Part shown: piece by piece, positions 25,652-34,190 of the stretch | How positions within the stretch are numbered: position 1 is the first letter of the stretch | Layout: the number at the start of each line of letters is the position of its first letter | NCBI RefSeq assembly: GCF_900142975.1 | Contig: NZ_LT670848.1 | Location: 3,410,001 to 3,474,000 of the forward strand | Direction of reading: 5' to 3' | Source of the DNA: Salegentibacter salegens | Lineage (GTDB): Bacteria; Bacteroidota; Bacteroidia; Flavobacteriales; Flavobacteriaceae | DNA length: 64,000 bases | The notes under the pieces: generated by a model | Databases searched by the model: none | The model's input: the letters and a program-made list of their open reading frames with translations, nothing else | What the model was told of the DNA's origin: nothing | Translations under genes and position numbers: made by a program

Positions 25652-26662
25652 ATGAAAAAACTGCTTTATATTGGCAATGAATTGGAAGATCGGGGCGGGG
25701 CGCCCACATCTATAGATCAATTATCACCCTTATTGAGAAATGAAGGTTTTGAGGTGAAAACATCTTCCTCTCATAAAAACCAGGCGTTGAGGTTATCTGA
25801 AATGCTAACTTCTATAATTAAGAATAAATCCTGGACAAATTATGTGTTGATAGATACATATAGCACAAGAAATTTCTGGTATGCAGTGCTAACGGCCCAA
25901 CTTTGTGAAAATTTACAACTTGATTATATTCTACTACTTCACGGTGGTGGTCTTCCCAGGAGATTAAAAAAAAATCCTCAGTTATCAGCCTCTTTATTTA
26001 AAAATGCTAAACTGAATATTGTGCCTTCACGCTATCTTTTTGAAGTATTTCAACAAGCAGGATTTACTAATTTAAAATACATTCCAAATTCTATTTTTCT
26101 GCAAGATTATCCATTTAAACTTAGAAAAAATTTAAAACCAAAACTGTTTTGGGTACGTGCTTTTGCTGAAATCTACAACCCAATGCTTGCGATAAAAGTT
26201 CTGGAAGCTTTATTAATTGATTATCCCGATGCCGAACTTTGTATGGTTGGTCCGGAAAAAGATAAATCTTATAAGGAATGCGTGAATTACGCCGAAAAAA
26301 ATAAGTTGCCGGTTAAATTCACAGGGAAATTGACTAAATCTGAATGGACCGCCCTTTCAAAAGATTACGACATTTTTCTTAACACAACCAATGTAGATAA
26401 CACCCCGGTAAGTTTAATAGAAGCAATGGCTCTGGGTTTCCCAATTGTCTCTACAAATGTTGGCGGAATTCCTTATTTACTTCAGAATAAGAAAACAGGT
26501 TTGTTGGTGCCATTAAATGAAAAAACAGCAATGCTAAATGCAATTAAGGAACTTCTTCAAAATCCTAATTTAGCTGAAAGTTTAAGTCAAAACGCCCGAC
26601 GCCAGGCAGAGAATTTCGATTGGGAGATAGTAAAGAAGGATTGGAAAGAAATTTTACGATAA
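25652..26662 (+). CDS. Glycosyltransferase family 4 (tandem copy 2)
   Basis: A 336-residue GT-B protein that parallels the previous gene segment by segment. KLLYIGNELEDRGGAPTSIDQLSPLLRNEGFEVKTSSSHKNQALRLSEML matches the first copy, but this copy keeps a GGAPT turn at residues 14-18, where the first has SFTAT. LFWVRAFAEIYNPMLAIKVLEALLIDYPDAELCMVGPEKD and NTTNVDNTPVSLIEAMALGFPIVSTNVGG also align. The 96-base gap between the copies contains a short CCAGCACGATGCTGG hairpin. Divergence between copies suggests different donors or acceptors. Confidence 0.85.
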   Translation: MKKLLYIGNELEDRGGAPTSIDQLSPLLRNEGFEVKTSSSHKNQALRLSEMLTSIIKNKSWTNYVLIDTYSTRNFWYAVLTAQLCENLQLDYILLLHGGGLPRRLKKNPQLSASLFKNAKLNIVPSRYLFEVFQQAGFTNLKYIPNSIFLQDYPFKLRKNLKPKLFWVRAFAEIYNPMLAIKVLEALLIDYPDAELCMVGPEKDKSYKECVNYAEKNKLPVKFTGKLTKSEWTALSKDYDIFLNTTNVDNTPVSLIEAMALGFPIVSTNVGGIPYLLQNKKTGLLVPLNEKTAMLNAIKELLQNPNLAESLSQNARRQAENFDWEIVKKDWKEILR

Positions 26663-27008
26663 ACATACCGCCTCGCTGAGGTTTTTAATTAAAGACCTTT
26701 TGTGGTCATGCTGAATTTACTTCGGGAATCTAATATGAAAGTAATTCCACTTCAACTTAGACCTCCGAATAAATTCCGGAGCAGGCTTTGAAACAAGTTC
26801 AAGGGGACGGTAAATTGAGAATTGTATTCAAGATGAAGTAGAATTATGTTTTACGTCATGCTAAATTTTGCGCGAGAGGGTGAAAGTTTAAGGGTTTTTT
26901 AGAAAAATATTAGTGCATTCGAGGCCGAGATGCTTTTGTTTCATTTTCCTGTAATAAAAGTGGCAGAAATCAAAAAAATTCTATCTTTAACCCGTAAGTA
27001 AGTAAGCT
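26663..27008. other. 346-base gap without a gene
   Basis: No ORF is supported. A short CCTCGCTGAGG stem followed by five T (26671-26686) may be a weak terminator for the glycosyltransferase gene. Around 26703-26735 and again at 26858-26866 are fragments like the GTCATGCTGAA...TCTAA end of the dispersed palindrome seen at 31070 and 36424. A CTCCG...CGGAG stem lies near 26763-26781. A TATCTTTA box at 26982-26989 could be a -7 element for the next gene, but no good -33 element is seen. Confidence 0.5.
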
Positions 27009-28403
27009 ATGTCCCAACGGCCACTTGTACATTTTGAAATCTCTGAGCGCAAGGTATTACTGCGTTTATTAGACTCGCTTTGTATTTTAACCTGCCTTAG
27101 CCTGATAGGAATTATCTTTGATTTCGATTATTTTAGAATAACTTCCCAAAACTGGTATTGGACACTGGTATTACTTCTCTATTTTAACCTTTTTGCCAGT
27201 ATTTTTGAACTCTATGATCTTCAAAAAGCTTCAAATTTTGACAGTGTTTTACAAAATTCGATGTTAAGCTCCGGGGCTACAGTTTTATTTTATATGCTGA
27301 CGCCTTTTTTAACACCCAGTCTGCCCGAAAATCGGTTGCAAATTCTCTTTTTCTTTCTTGCTATTTTAATTCCGCTGCTTTTATGGCGTCTTGTGTATAT
27401 CACTTTAATTTCTTCCCCGAGATTTTATAAAAGGGTTTTGGTGGTAGGGAATTCTTTTGATATAAACCTTATTAGTTCCGATCTTCAAAAATCAGATCCC
27501 AATTATGTGGTGGTGGGTTATATTAAAACCGAAGACCGTATTTCTTCAGAAATAGATGAAGATAAGCTAATTAGGTTTGAGGTTAAAGACCTTACGGAAG
27601 CTATTAAAGAGCACCATATAAACGAAATTGTGGTGGCGAGTGGTTACAAAGAAGGTTTGATGCTGGCTCTCTACAATCAACTTAGTGTGTTGCTGAAAGC
27701 AGGTTTTCCTATTAAAGATTATACCCAGGTTTATGAGGAAATTACCCAGCGAATTCCCGTGCAGCACGTAGATAAAGATTTTTACCGATATTTTCCTTTT
27801 AGCCGAAGCAATCAGAATAAATTTTATCAATTTTTCTTTAGAATATTTGATATTATTATCGCGTTAATAGGATTGACTTTTTTGATACTAATGCTGCCTA
27901 TTATTTTAATAGCCAACTTCCTTGGCAACCGTGGTTCCCTTTTTTACCGGCAGGAAAGAATTGGTAAGTATGGAGAAGTTTTTAGGATTTTAAAATTGAG
28001 GACTATGGTAAAAGATGCTGAGCCCAATGGCCCTCAATATGCCCAAAAGAACGATTTACGTACTACTCGCTTCGGAAAGTTTTTGAGAAGGTCCCGTCTC
28101 GATGAAATCCCGCAGTTTTATAATGTTTTAAAAGGTGAAATGAGCCTGATAGGGCCAAGACCGGAAAGGCCGGTTTTTGTCCGTGAATTATCTGAGGTGA
28201 TTCCCTTTTACGAAACACGACACGTGGTAAAACCAGGTTTAACCGGTTGGGCGCAAGTAAAAGCAGATTATGGGAATTGCCATACCGATAGCCTGGTAAA
28301 ACTTCAGTATGATCTCTATTACATAAAACACCGAGGAATTTTCCTTGACCTGAATATTATCCTGAAAACTCTAAGCACCGTTATTTTCTTTCGAGGGCAA
28401 TAG
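27009..28403 (+). CDS. Undecaprenyl-phosphate sugar-1-phosphate transferase (exopolysaccharide initiation)
   Basis: A 464-residue WcaJ/WbaP-type polyprenyl glycosylphosphotransferase. Four N-terminal helices are followed by a cytoplasmic Rossmann-like domain (RVLVVGNSFDINLISSDLQ near residue 140) and another membrane segment near 275. The C-terminal catalytic domain contains GSLFYRQERIGKYGEVFRILKLRTM, the conserved RTTRFGKFLRRSRLDEIPQ, SLIGPRPERPVFV and KPGLTGWAQVKADYG. It transfers a sugar phosphate to undecaprenyl phosphate and so would start the repeat unit built by the upstream genes. It is the last gene of the locus in this direction. Confidence 0.92.
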   Translation: MSQRPLVHFEISERKVLLRLLDSLCILTCLSLIGIIFDFDYFRITSQNWYWTLVLLLYFNLFASIFELYDLQKASNFDSVLQNSMLSSGATVLFYMLTPFLTPSLPENRLQILFFFLAILIPLLLWRLVYITLISSPRFYKRVLVVGNSFDINLISSDLQKSDPNYVVVGYIKTEDRISSEIDEDKLIRFEVKDLTEAIKEHHINEIVVASGYKEGLMLALYNQLSVLLKAGFPIKDYTQVYEEITQRIPVQHVDKDFYRYFPFSRSNQNKFYQFFFRIFDIIIALIGLTFLILMLPIILIANFLGNRGSLFYRQERIGKYGEVFRILKLRTMVKDAEPNGPQYAQKNDLRTTRFGKFLRRSRLDEIPQFYNVLKGEMSLIGPRPERPVFVRELSEVIPFYETRHVVKPGLTGWAQVKADYGNCHTDSLVKLQYDLYYIKHRGIFLDLNIILKTLSTVIFFRGQ

Positions 28404-28450
28404 TTCAGTTCTCAGTTGGCAGTGCGCAGTAGCAGTAAGCAGGAAAAGCT

Positions 28451-30043
28451 TTATGAAGGCCTGTTTCGTTTATACTTCACTATTGCGAAGAGGAAAATAA
28501 ATAAAGCCAGAAATTGGGCTACTCTCGCTAAATAATCTCCATATTCTACGTAGAAAGTTTTTTCTGAATTAAGGTGAATATTAGCCTTGATGCTGCCTTG
28601 TTTCTCATAACCCAGACTTTTTGTAATTTCTCCTTTTTGATTGATAAATGCTGAGATTCCAGTATTTGCACTTCGCACTACATCGCGTCGGGTTTCTATT
28701 GCACGTAATTTAGCATAACTAAGATGCTGCTTATGGCCCTGGGAATTTCCCCACCAGGCATCATTGGTGATAATACTAAGAAAATCAGCGCCGTTTTCTA
28801 TATAACCGGTTACATACTCTCCATAAACAGATTCGTAACAAATTATTGGGCCTGTAGCCGAATTATTATTTAGAGCAAAAGCTTCCCGGTCTTCCTGTGT
28901 GGTTTTCATCGCTACGGTGCCACCAAGATCTATCATAACATCACCTAAAATAGGTTTCAGGATTTCCTGGTAAGGAAAGTTCTCTACGCCAACCACGAGT
29001 TTAGATTTATGATAAAGCTGCGGAATATCTTCCGAATTCATTAAAAATGCCGAATTATAATCGTCGTACCAATCGTTTGGCCCTAATTGATTGCTTTGTT
29101 CCCGAACTTTTGCAGGATCCCGGAATCTTTCATAAAAAGAAATCCCACTAAGAAAATTAGTTTGGGGATATCGATTTATTAATTGCCTTGAGAAAAAAGC
29201 CGCTTCAGATTGTTCAAAATTTGGAAGCACGGTTCCATCGGCAAAAACGGTTTCAGGAGCTAGAATAAGCTTAGTATTTTCATTGACTTTCTCTTCACTT
29301 AGTTTCAGTAATAATTCTCCAATTCGGGTATCGTTGGTGTTATATTTTTCGATATACGGATTAATGTTGGGTTGCAGGATTACCACTTCCATCGTTTCTC
29401 CTTTTTCCTCAATTTGGCTTAACAGGAAATAGGAAATTCCAATCGGAATTAAAATCAATACTGCGATTTTGAAGATGCCGCGGTAAATAAAATCTTTATC
29501 CTTGAATTCTTTGTAAAGCAATACGGCTTTAAAACAAGCAATGTTGACAAGCCAAACCCAAAGTGTGCCACCAAATGTGCCGGTATATTCGTACCACTGC
29601 ACCCAGTTTTGGAATTCAGAAAAAGCATTTCCCAGGTTTAACCAGGGCCAGGAAAATTCCCAGGCGAGATGCAGTTTTTCAAAAACCATCCAAATACTAA
29701 CCAAAAATGCCGATGCAGCGCTAAATCCGGTGCGTTTTGCTACAATATGATAAAGCAAAAATACCAGCGCCATTAACAGGGAATTTACCAGGACGGCAAA
29801 AGCACCACCAAATGCGGTAGAAAAATAGAGCCAGTAAGTAGTGATGAGGTTCCAGAGAAAAAAGCTTAAATAAGCCATTGCAAAAACCTTCCATTTTATA
29901 TATTTTTTTTCAGAATTTCTAACTTTAAATTCTGCATAGAGTAGCGGCACAAAGGCAAAAAATAAAAGCAAAGGAAAACCATAAGTTGGCCAGGCAAGTG
30001 CTAATAAAACTCCGCTTGAAATTGCATAAAGAAGGTTTTTCAT
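28451..30043 (-). CDS. lnt: Apolipoprotein N-acyltransferase
   Basis: A 530-residue inner-membrane enzyme that adds the third acyl chain to lipoproteins. The N-terminal ~215 residues contain six or so hydrophobic helices. The nitrilase-fold domain follows with the E-K-C triad visible: Glu in LILAPETVFADG near residue 262, Lys in YHKSKLVVGVENFP near 355 and Cys in GPIICYESVYGEYV near 410. NDAWWGNSQGHKQHLSYAKLRAIETRRDVVRSANTG is the family hallmark. Length matches the family. It is transcribed against the glycan locus, with its own gap of 160 bases upstream toward pssA. Confidence 0.95.
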   Translation of the reverse strand: MKNLLYAISSGVLLALAWPTYGFPLLLFFAFVPLLYAEFKVRNSEKKYIKWKVFAMAYLSFFLWNLITTYWLYFSTAFGGAFAVLVNSLLMALVFLLYHIVAKRTGFSAASAFLVSIWMVFEKLHLAWEFSWPWLNLGNAFSEFQNWVQWYEYTGTFGGTLWVWLVNIACFKAVLLYKEFKDKDFIYRGIFKIAVLILIPIGISYFLLSQIEEKGETMEVVILQPNINPYIEKYNTNDTRIGELLLKLSEEKVNENTKLILAPETVFADGTVLPNFEQSEAAFFSRQLINRYPQTNFLSGISFYERFRDPAKVREQSNQLGPNDWYDDYNSAFLMNSEDIPQLYHKSKLVVGVENFPYQEILKPILGDVMIDLGGTVAMKTTQEDREAFALNNNSATGPIICYESVYGEYVTGYIENGADFLSIITNDAWWGNSQGHKQHLSYAKLRAIETRRDVVRSANTGISAFINQKGEITKSLGYEKQGSIKANIHLNSEKTFYVEYGDYLARVAQFLALFIFLFAIVKYKRNRPS

Positions 30044-30203
30044 ACTTAGGAAATTCTGTTCAAAAATAACAAACTATTCTTTTTTAAAGAGGTTTCGGTA
30101 ACTTCTTTGAAGTTAAAGCTTTTGTAATTGTTACTTCAGAAAGTGAAAAAACTTGTAGAAACAGGCCGCAATTGATTAGTTTAGTATTTCAGAAAACCAA
30201 TCT

Positions 30204-30974
30204 ATGAGTATAAAAAGACATATTCCGAATTTAATTACACTTTTAAACCTTCTCTGCGGGACCATCGCGGTAATGTTTGCAGTGCAGGGTAATCTCATTA
30301 TGGCCGCAATTTTTGTAGCCGGCGGAATTTTCTTCGATTTTTTTGATGGACTTGCCGCCAGAAGCCTAAAAGTCTCCAGTGATATTGGGTTACAACTCGA
30401 TTCTTTGGCTGATGTGGTAACTAGTGGCGTAGTGCCTGGAATTGTGATGTATCAATTGCTGGATAATGCACTACCCGGAAATTCGGGAGTAGAAAATACT
30501 GGCTGGGAAGTTAATCCCGGTTGGTGGGATTGGAATTTCAATACCATTGCTTTAATTGGCTTGCTTATTAGCTTAGCCTCGGCTTATAGATTGGCAAAAT
30601 TTAATGTAGACGATCGCCAAACCGACTCTTTTATAGGTGTTCCTACTCCTGCAAATGCATTGCTAATTTTGAGTTTTCCGCTTATTTTAAACTATCAACC
30701 AGAAAGTTTCTTAACCGGTTTAATTTTAAATGAATGGTTTCTAATTGCAATCACGCTAATAAGTTGTTATCTCTTAAATGCCGAAATAAAACTTTTTGCC
30801 TTGAAATTTAAGAATTGGGGTTTTGCCGATAATAAATTACGCTATTTCTTTCTTTTATTATGTTTGGTATTAATCCTGGTGTTTCAGTTTGTAGCTGTGC
30901 CCCTTATTATTTTTTCTTATGTGGTTTTATCGGTAGTTTTTCCGAAGAAAGAGGAAGTAGAGAATGTGCATTAA
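30204..30974 (+). CDS. pssA: CDP-diacylglycerol-serine O-phosphatidyltransferase
   Basis: A 256-residue membrane protein that makes phosphatidylserine, the precursor of phosphatidylethanolamine. The CDP-alcohol phosphotransferase signature DX2DGX2ARX8GX3DX3D is complete in the segment from residues ~46-72 (DFFDGLAAR, G, D and D spaced correctly). NLITLLNLLCGTIAVMFAV and several later helices fit the family. An insertion (GNSGVENTGWEVNPGWWDWN) between helices is rich in Trp. It is divergent from lnt. Confidence 0.93.
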   Translation: MSIKRHIPNLITLLNLLCGTIAVMFAVQGNLIMAAIFVAGGIFFDFFDGLAARSLKVSSDIGLQLDSLADVVTSGVVPGIVMYQLLDNALPGNSGVENTGWEVNPGWWDWNFNTIALIGLLISLASAYRLAKFNVDDRQTDSFIGVPTPANALLILSFPLILNYQPESFLTGLILNEWFLIAITLISCYLLNAEIKLFALKFKNWGFADNKLRYFFLLLCLVLILVFQFVAVPLIIFSYVVLSVVFPKKEEVENVH

Positions 30975-30979
30975 AAAAG

Positions 30980-31006
30980 CCTCACAGGTTTTCAAAACCT
31001 GTGAGG
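30980..31006 (-). terminator. Perfect 13-bp hairpin, likely minus-strand terminator
   Basis: CCTCACAGGTTTT and AAAACCTGTGAGG are perfect inverted arms separated by one base. Read on the minus strand the hairpin is followed by GCTTTTTT, so it would stop transcripts of the lptB operon. Read on the plus strand it lacks a T-tract but follows pssA directly. The arms also look like a dispersed Bacteroidota palindrome. Confidence 0.7.
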
Positions 31007-31069
31007 TTGAGGATTTAGCTTAGAATATAAATAGCTATTGCCTTCTGAAATTATTAATTCAGGATATAT

Positions 31070-31158
31070 CGTCACCCTGAACTGGTTTCAGGGTCTAAGT
31101 TGTTTTAAGTTAGATTCCGAAAGGAATTCGGGATAAAGTCTGAATCGAGTTCAGCATT
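31070..31158. repeat. Dispersed palindromic repeat (CTGAACTGGTTTCAG family)
   Basis: The left end CGTCACCCTGAACTGGTTTC, continuing AGGGTCTAA, is nearly the same as the arms of the inverted repeat at 36424-36501. The right end (GATAAAGTCTGAATCGAGTTCAGCA) is a degenerate inverted counterpart. It lies between the pssA and lptB gene ends. Confidence 0.6.
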
Positions 31159-31174
31159 TATCTTCTGCACTTTA

Positions 31175-31915
31175 TTACCTAAACAACTTCTTTTTTCTAA
31201 GCTCAAAATTCTGTCCCAGGTAAACTTTTCTTACCATTTCGTCTTCAGCGAGTTCTTCGGGTTGACCGTGTTTTAGGATACTTCCTTCAAACATTAGGTA
31301 AGTTCTATCGGTAATGGCCAGTGTTTCCTGTACGTTGTGATCGGTAATAAGAATTCCGATATTTTTATCTTTTAGCTGAGCTACAATTCTTTGAATATCT
31401 TCTACGGCTACTGGATCTACACCGGCAAAAGGTTCATCGAGAAGAATAAAATTGGGGTCGGTAGCTAGAGCGCGGGCAATTTCAGTACGTCTTCTTTCCC
31501 CACCACTTAAAAGGTCTCCACGGTTTTTGCGAATATGGCTTAAACCAAATTCTTCTATAAGGGTTTCCATTTTATGGTGGCGTTCTTCTTTAGAAAGATC
31601 GGTGAGTTCCAGTACGCTCATAATATTGTCTTCAATACTAAGTTTTCTGAAAACCGATGCTTCCTGGGCAAGATATCCAATACCATGCTGAGCCCTTTTG
31701 TACATCGGGTACTTGGTAATATTTACTTGGTCTAAAACGATCTTCCCGGAATTTGGCTTAATAAGTCCCACAATCATATAAAAAGAAGTGGTTTTCCCGG
31801 CACCATTTGGCCCCAATAAACCAACGATCTCTCCCTGGTTTACTTCCAGGGAAATTCCTTTTACAACTTCTTTTCCTTTATAGGCTTTAACTAAATTCTC
31901 GGCGCGTAATTTCAT
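31175..31915 (-). CDS. lptB: LPS export ABC transporter ATP-binding protein
   Basis: A 246-residue ATPase of the Lpt machine that drives lipopolysaccharide from the inner membrane to the outer membrane. Walker A is GPNGAGKTT near residue 35, the Q-loop lies in [11 protein letters not shown], the signature is [14 protein letters not shown] near 137, Walker B is [19 protein letters not shown] near 158, and the switch His lies in [12 protein letters not shown]. The GVDP and [21 protein letters not shown] segments are LptB hallmarks. It is the last gene of the kdsD-tatC-AhpD-like-lptB unit. Confidence 0.93.
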   Translation of the reverse strand: MKLRAENLVKAYKGKEVVKGISLEVNQGEIVGLLGPNGAGKTTSFYMIVGLIKPNSGKIVLDQVNITKYPMYKRAQHGIGYLAQEASVFRKLSIEDNIMSVLELTDLSKEERHHKMETLIEEFGLSHIRKNRGDLLSGGERRRTEIARALATDPNFILLDEPFAGVDPVAVEDIQRIVAQLKDKNIGILITDHNVQETLAITDRTYLMFEGSILKHGQPEELAEDEMVRKVYLGQNFELRKKKLFR

Positions 31916-31960
31916 TCAACAAGCATTTTAGAGCTAAGTTACATTTTTTATGCCATCCTG

Positions 31961-32311
31961 CTATTCGTTGGCATTCTCTAAAGCTTCCCAGTATTCGTGG
32001 GCACGGCGAAGGTGAGGGATTACGATAGTTCCGCCAATTAAAGTGCCAATACTTAGCGTTTCCATAACCTGTTCCCGGCTTAAACCTTCTTTAAAACTGG
32101 ATTCTAAATGGTATTTTACACAATCGTCACAACGTAAAACCAGCGAGGCTACTAACCCAAGTAATTCTTTGGTTTTCTTATCTACAGCACCTTCTGCAAA
32201 GGCGTTGGTATCTAAATTAAAAATCCTTTTGAGAACTTTATTGTTCTCACCAAGAATTTTATCGTTCATCTGCTGACGGTAAGCATTGAATTCGTCAACT
32301 TTGTTGATCAT
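31961..32311 (-). CDS. Carboxymuconolactone decarboxylase/AhpD-like protein
   Basis: A 116-residue all-helical protein. The CXXC active-site motif with downstream His lies in LRCDDCVKYHLESSFKEGLSREQVMETL near residue 60, as in AhpD-type peroxidase partners. The length and the GGTIVIPHLRRAHEYWE tail fit the small CMD family. It may be a thiol-based redox or peroxide-defence protein; the substrate is unknown. Its start lies 2 bases after the tatC stop, so it is in the same operon. Confidence 0.82.
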   Translation of the reverse strand: MINKVDEFNAYRQQMNDKILGENNKVLKRIFNLDTNAFAEGAVDKKTKELLGLVASLVLRCDDCVKYHLESSFKEGLSREQVMETLSIGTLIGGTIVIPHLRRAHEYWEALENANE

Positions 32312-32313
32312 AG

Positions 32314-33141
32314 CTATCTTTTATTAATTTTTCTTTGTTCTTGTTTATAGATCACTTTTGAAATAATAATACTTACTTCATAAAGTATCAATACCGGAAT
32401 AGCCACAATAATCTGGCTAACAATATCCGGAGGTGTTATTATAGCTGAAAGAATCAGTACAATCACTAAGGCGTATTTTCTATATTTCTTTAAGAATTGC
32501 GGAGTTACTACACCAACCCTGGTAAGGAAATAAATAACGATGGGCAATTCAAAAATAAGTCCGCTGGCTAGCACTGAAGCTCTAACCAAACCTATATAAC
32601 TACCCAGGTCAAAATCATTAAAAACTGCTTCACTTACCTGATATTTTCCAAGGAAATTTATGGATAAAGGTGTTACAACGTAATAACCAAAAATTACCCC
32701 AATAAAAAACAGGAGTGAGGTTATAAAAATAAATCCTTTTGCGTGTTTACGCTCGTTATCGTGCATTGCGGGAGCCACAAATTGCCAGAACTGGTAAATT
32801 ACGTAAGGAAATGCAATTATAAAACCGGCCGTTATGGAGGTCCAGACGTGAGCAGAAAATTGTCCACCCATTGTTCTACTTTGAATTCTAAACGGCATCT
32901 CGTCAAAACAAAATCCGGCATCCATTCCCAGCGAAGTGGAAATTCTACAGAGAATATCATACGAGAAAAAATCGCCTCTACTCGGGCCAAAAAGTAATAC
33001 GTCAAAGATGAAGCCTTTTAAAAAAAAGGCTATGGAACCGGCAACAACTATTGCGATAACCGCCTTTATTAAGTGCCATCTTAAATCTTCTAAGTGGTCC
33101 AAAAAGGACATCTCTGGTTCAGGGGTGCCAATTTGCTTCAT
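32314..33141 (-). CDS. tatC: Sec-independent protein translocase TatC
   Basis: A 275-residue inner-membrane protein that binds twin-arginine signal peptides. The N-terminal MSFLDHLEDLRWHLIKAVIAI carries the conserved HLEDLR signal-binding segment. Six hydrophobic helices follow, with a Bacteroidota-type insertion in the first periplasmic loop. PYVIYQFWQFVAPAMHDNERKHAK near residue 135 and ELPIVIYFLTRVGVV near 215 are family hallmarks. It shares one base with kdsD. TatA/B partners are not in the window. Confidence 0.95.
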   Translation of the reverse strand: MKQIGTPEPEMSFLDHLEDLRWHLIKAVIAIVVAGSIAFFLKGFIFDVLLFGPSRGDFFSYDILCRISTSLGMDAGFCFDEMPFRIQSRTMGGQFSAHVWTSITAGFIIAFPYVIYQFWQFVAPAMHDNERKHAKGFIFITSLLFFIGVIFGYYVVTPLSINFLGKYQVSEAVFNDFDLGSYIGLVRASVLASGLIFELPIVIYFLTRVGVVTPQFLKKYRKYALVIVLILSAIITPPDIVSQIIVAIPVLILYEVSIIISKVIYKQEQRKINKR

Positions 33142-34106
33142 TATAAAATTCCTTCTCGAATTAGGTTATGTAAATGTACTACACCCGCATAGGTTTGGTT
33201 TTCCAATGCCAGTAACTGGGAGATTTTATTTTCTTCCAGCATTTCTAAAGCGTCTACCGCCAGGGAGTCCTGGTCTATTGTTTTTGGGCTGGGACTCATA
33301 ATATCTCTTGCTGTAAGATTTTTAAATTCGGTATTATTTTTAAGCATTCGCCTAATATCTCCATCGGTGATAATACCTATAATCGCATTATTTTCAATTA
33401 CTGCAGTTACTCCAAGCATTTTTTCTGAAATCTCAATAATCGCGTCTGTAACCGAAGTTTCTGGAGCAACCTGTGGTTTCATATTTTGAGCGGTAATATC
33501 GCTCACTCTTAGGTAAAGTTTTTTACCAAGAGAACCACCGGGATGATATTTTGCGAAATCTTTTCGTGAAAATCCTTTTAATTTTAAAAGACAAATGGCC
33601 AAAGCATCTCCCATCACCATTTGTGCGGTAGTACTTGTTGTTGGCGCTAAATTATTGGGACAGGCTTCCTTTTCAACATAAGAATTCAATACAAAATCGG
33701 CTTCTCTTCCCAGGAAAGATTCTTTGTCAGCTGTAATGCCTATTAAGAGATTATTAAAATCTTTAATATAAGGTACTAAAACCTTTATTTCGGGACTATT
33801 GCCGCTTTTGGAAATACAAATTACAACATCGTCTTTTTGTATGGTCCCAAGGTCGCCGTGAATAGCATCTGCAGCATGCATAAAAATTGCGGGAGTACCT
33901 GTAGAATTTAGCGTAGCTACAATTTTTGTGGCAATAACGGCGCTTTTTCCAATGCCGGTAACAATTACCCTTCCTTTTGCTTCGTAAATTTTTTCTACGG
34001 CTTCAGCAAACTCACTATCAATAAAATTTTCCAGGTTTGCAATCGCTTTGGCCTCAATGGAAATCGTTTCTTTTGCAGCAATAAGAATTTTTTCCTTCAG
34101 TTTCAA
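33141..34106 (-). CDS. kdsD: D-arabinose 5-phosphate isomerase
   Basis: A 321-residue KpsF/GutQ-family isomerase that converts ribulose 5-phosphate to arabinose 5-phosphate for Kdo synthesis. The SIS domain includes GRVIVTGIGKSAVIATKIVATLNSTGTPAIFMHAADAIHGDLG near residue 45 and ISKSGNSPEI near 95. Two CBS domains form the C-terminal third (AQNMKPQVAPETSVTDAIIEISE and MSPSPKTIDQDSLAVDALEML). It heads an operon with tatC and lptB, joining Kdo supply with LPS export. Confidence 0.93.
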   Translation of the reverse strand: MKLKEKILIAAKETISIEAKAIANLENFIDSEFAEAVEKIYEAKGRVIVTGIGKSAVIATKIVATLNSTGTPAIFMHAADAIHGDLGTIQKDDVVICISKSGNSPEIKVLVPYIKDFNNLLIGITADKESFLGREADFVLNSYVEKEACPNNLAPTTSTTAQMVMGDALAICLLKLKGFSRKDFAKYHPGGSLGKKLYLRVSDITAQNMKPQVAPETSVTDAIIEISEKMLGVTAVIENNAIIGIITDGDIRRMLKNNTEFKNLTARDIMSPSPKTIDQDSLAVDALEMLEENKISQLLALENQTYAGVVHLHNLIREGIL

Positions 34107-34125
34107 ATTTAGATAAAATTAAGGA

Positions 34126-34154
34126 TTGTGAGTTTAAAGAAATATGTATCTTTA
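34126..34154 (+). promoter_or_regulatory. Promoter for recQ
   Basis: TTG at 34126-34128 and TATCTTTA at 34147-34154 are separated by 18 bases, close to the flavobacterial TTG-N17-19-TAnnTTTG consensus with one change at the last base. The start codon of recQ lies 36 bases downstream. Confidence 0.5.
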
Positions 34155-34190
34155 GTTATGCAAATGTATGTAAAATTGTAACACAATTGA

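Noticed and set aside
26663-27008. Small gene in the gap before the sugar-phosphate transferase
   Set aside because: All frames are broken by stops, and the sequence consists of repeat fragments and hairpins.
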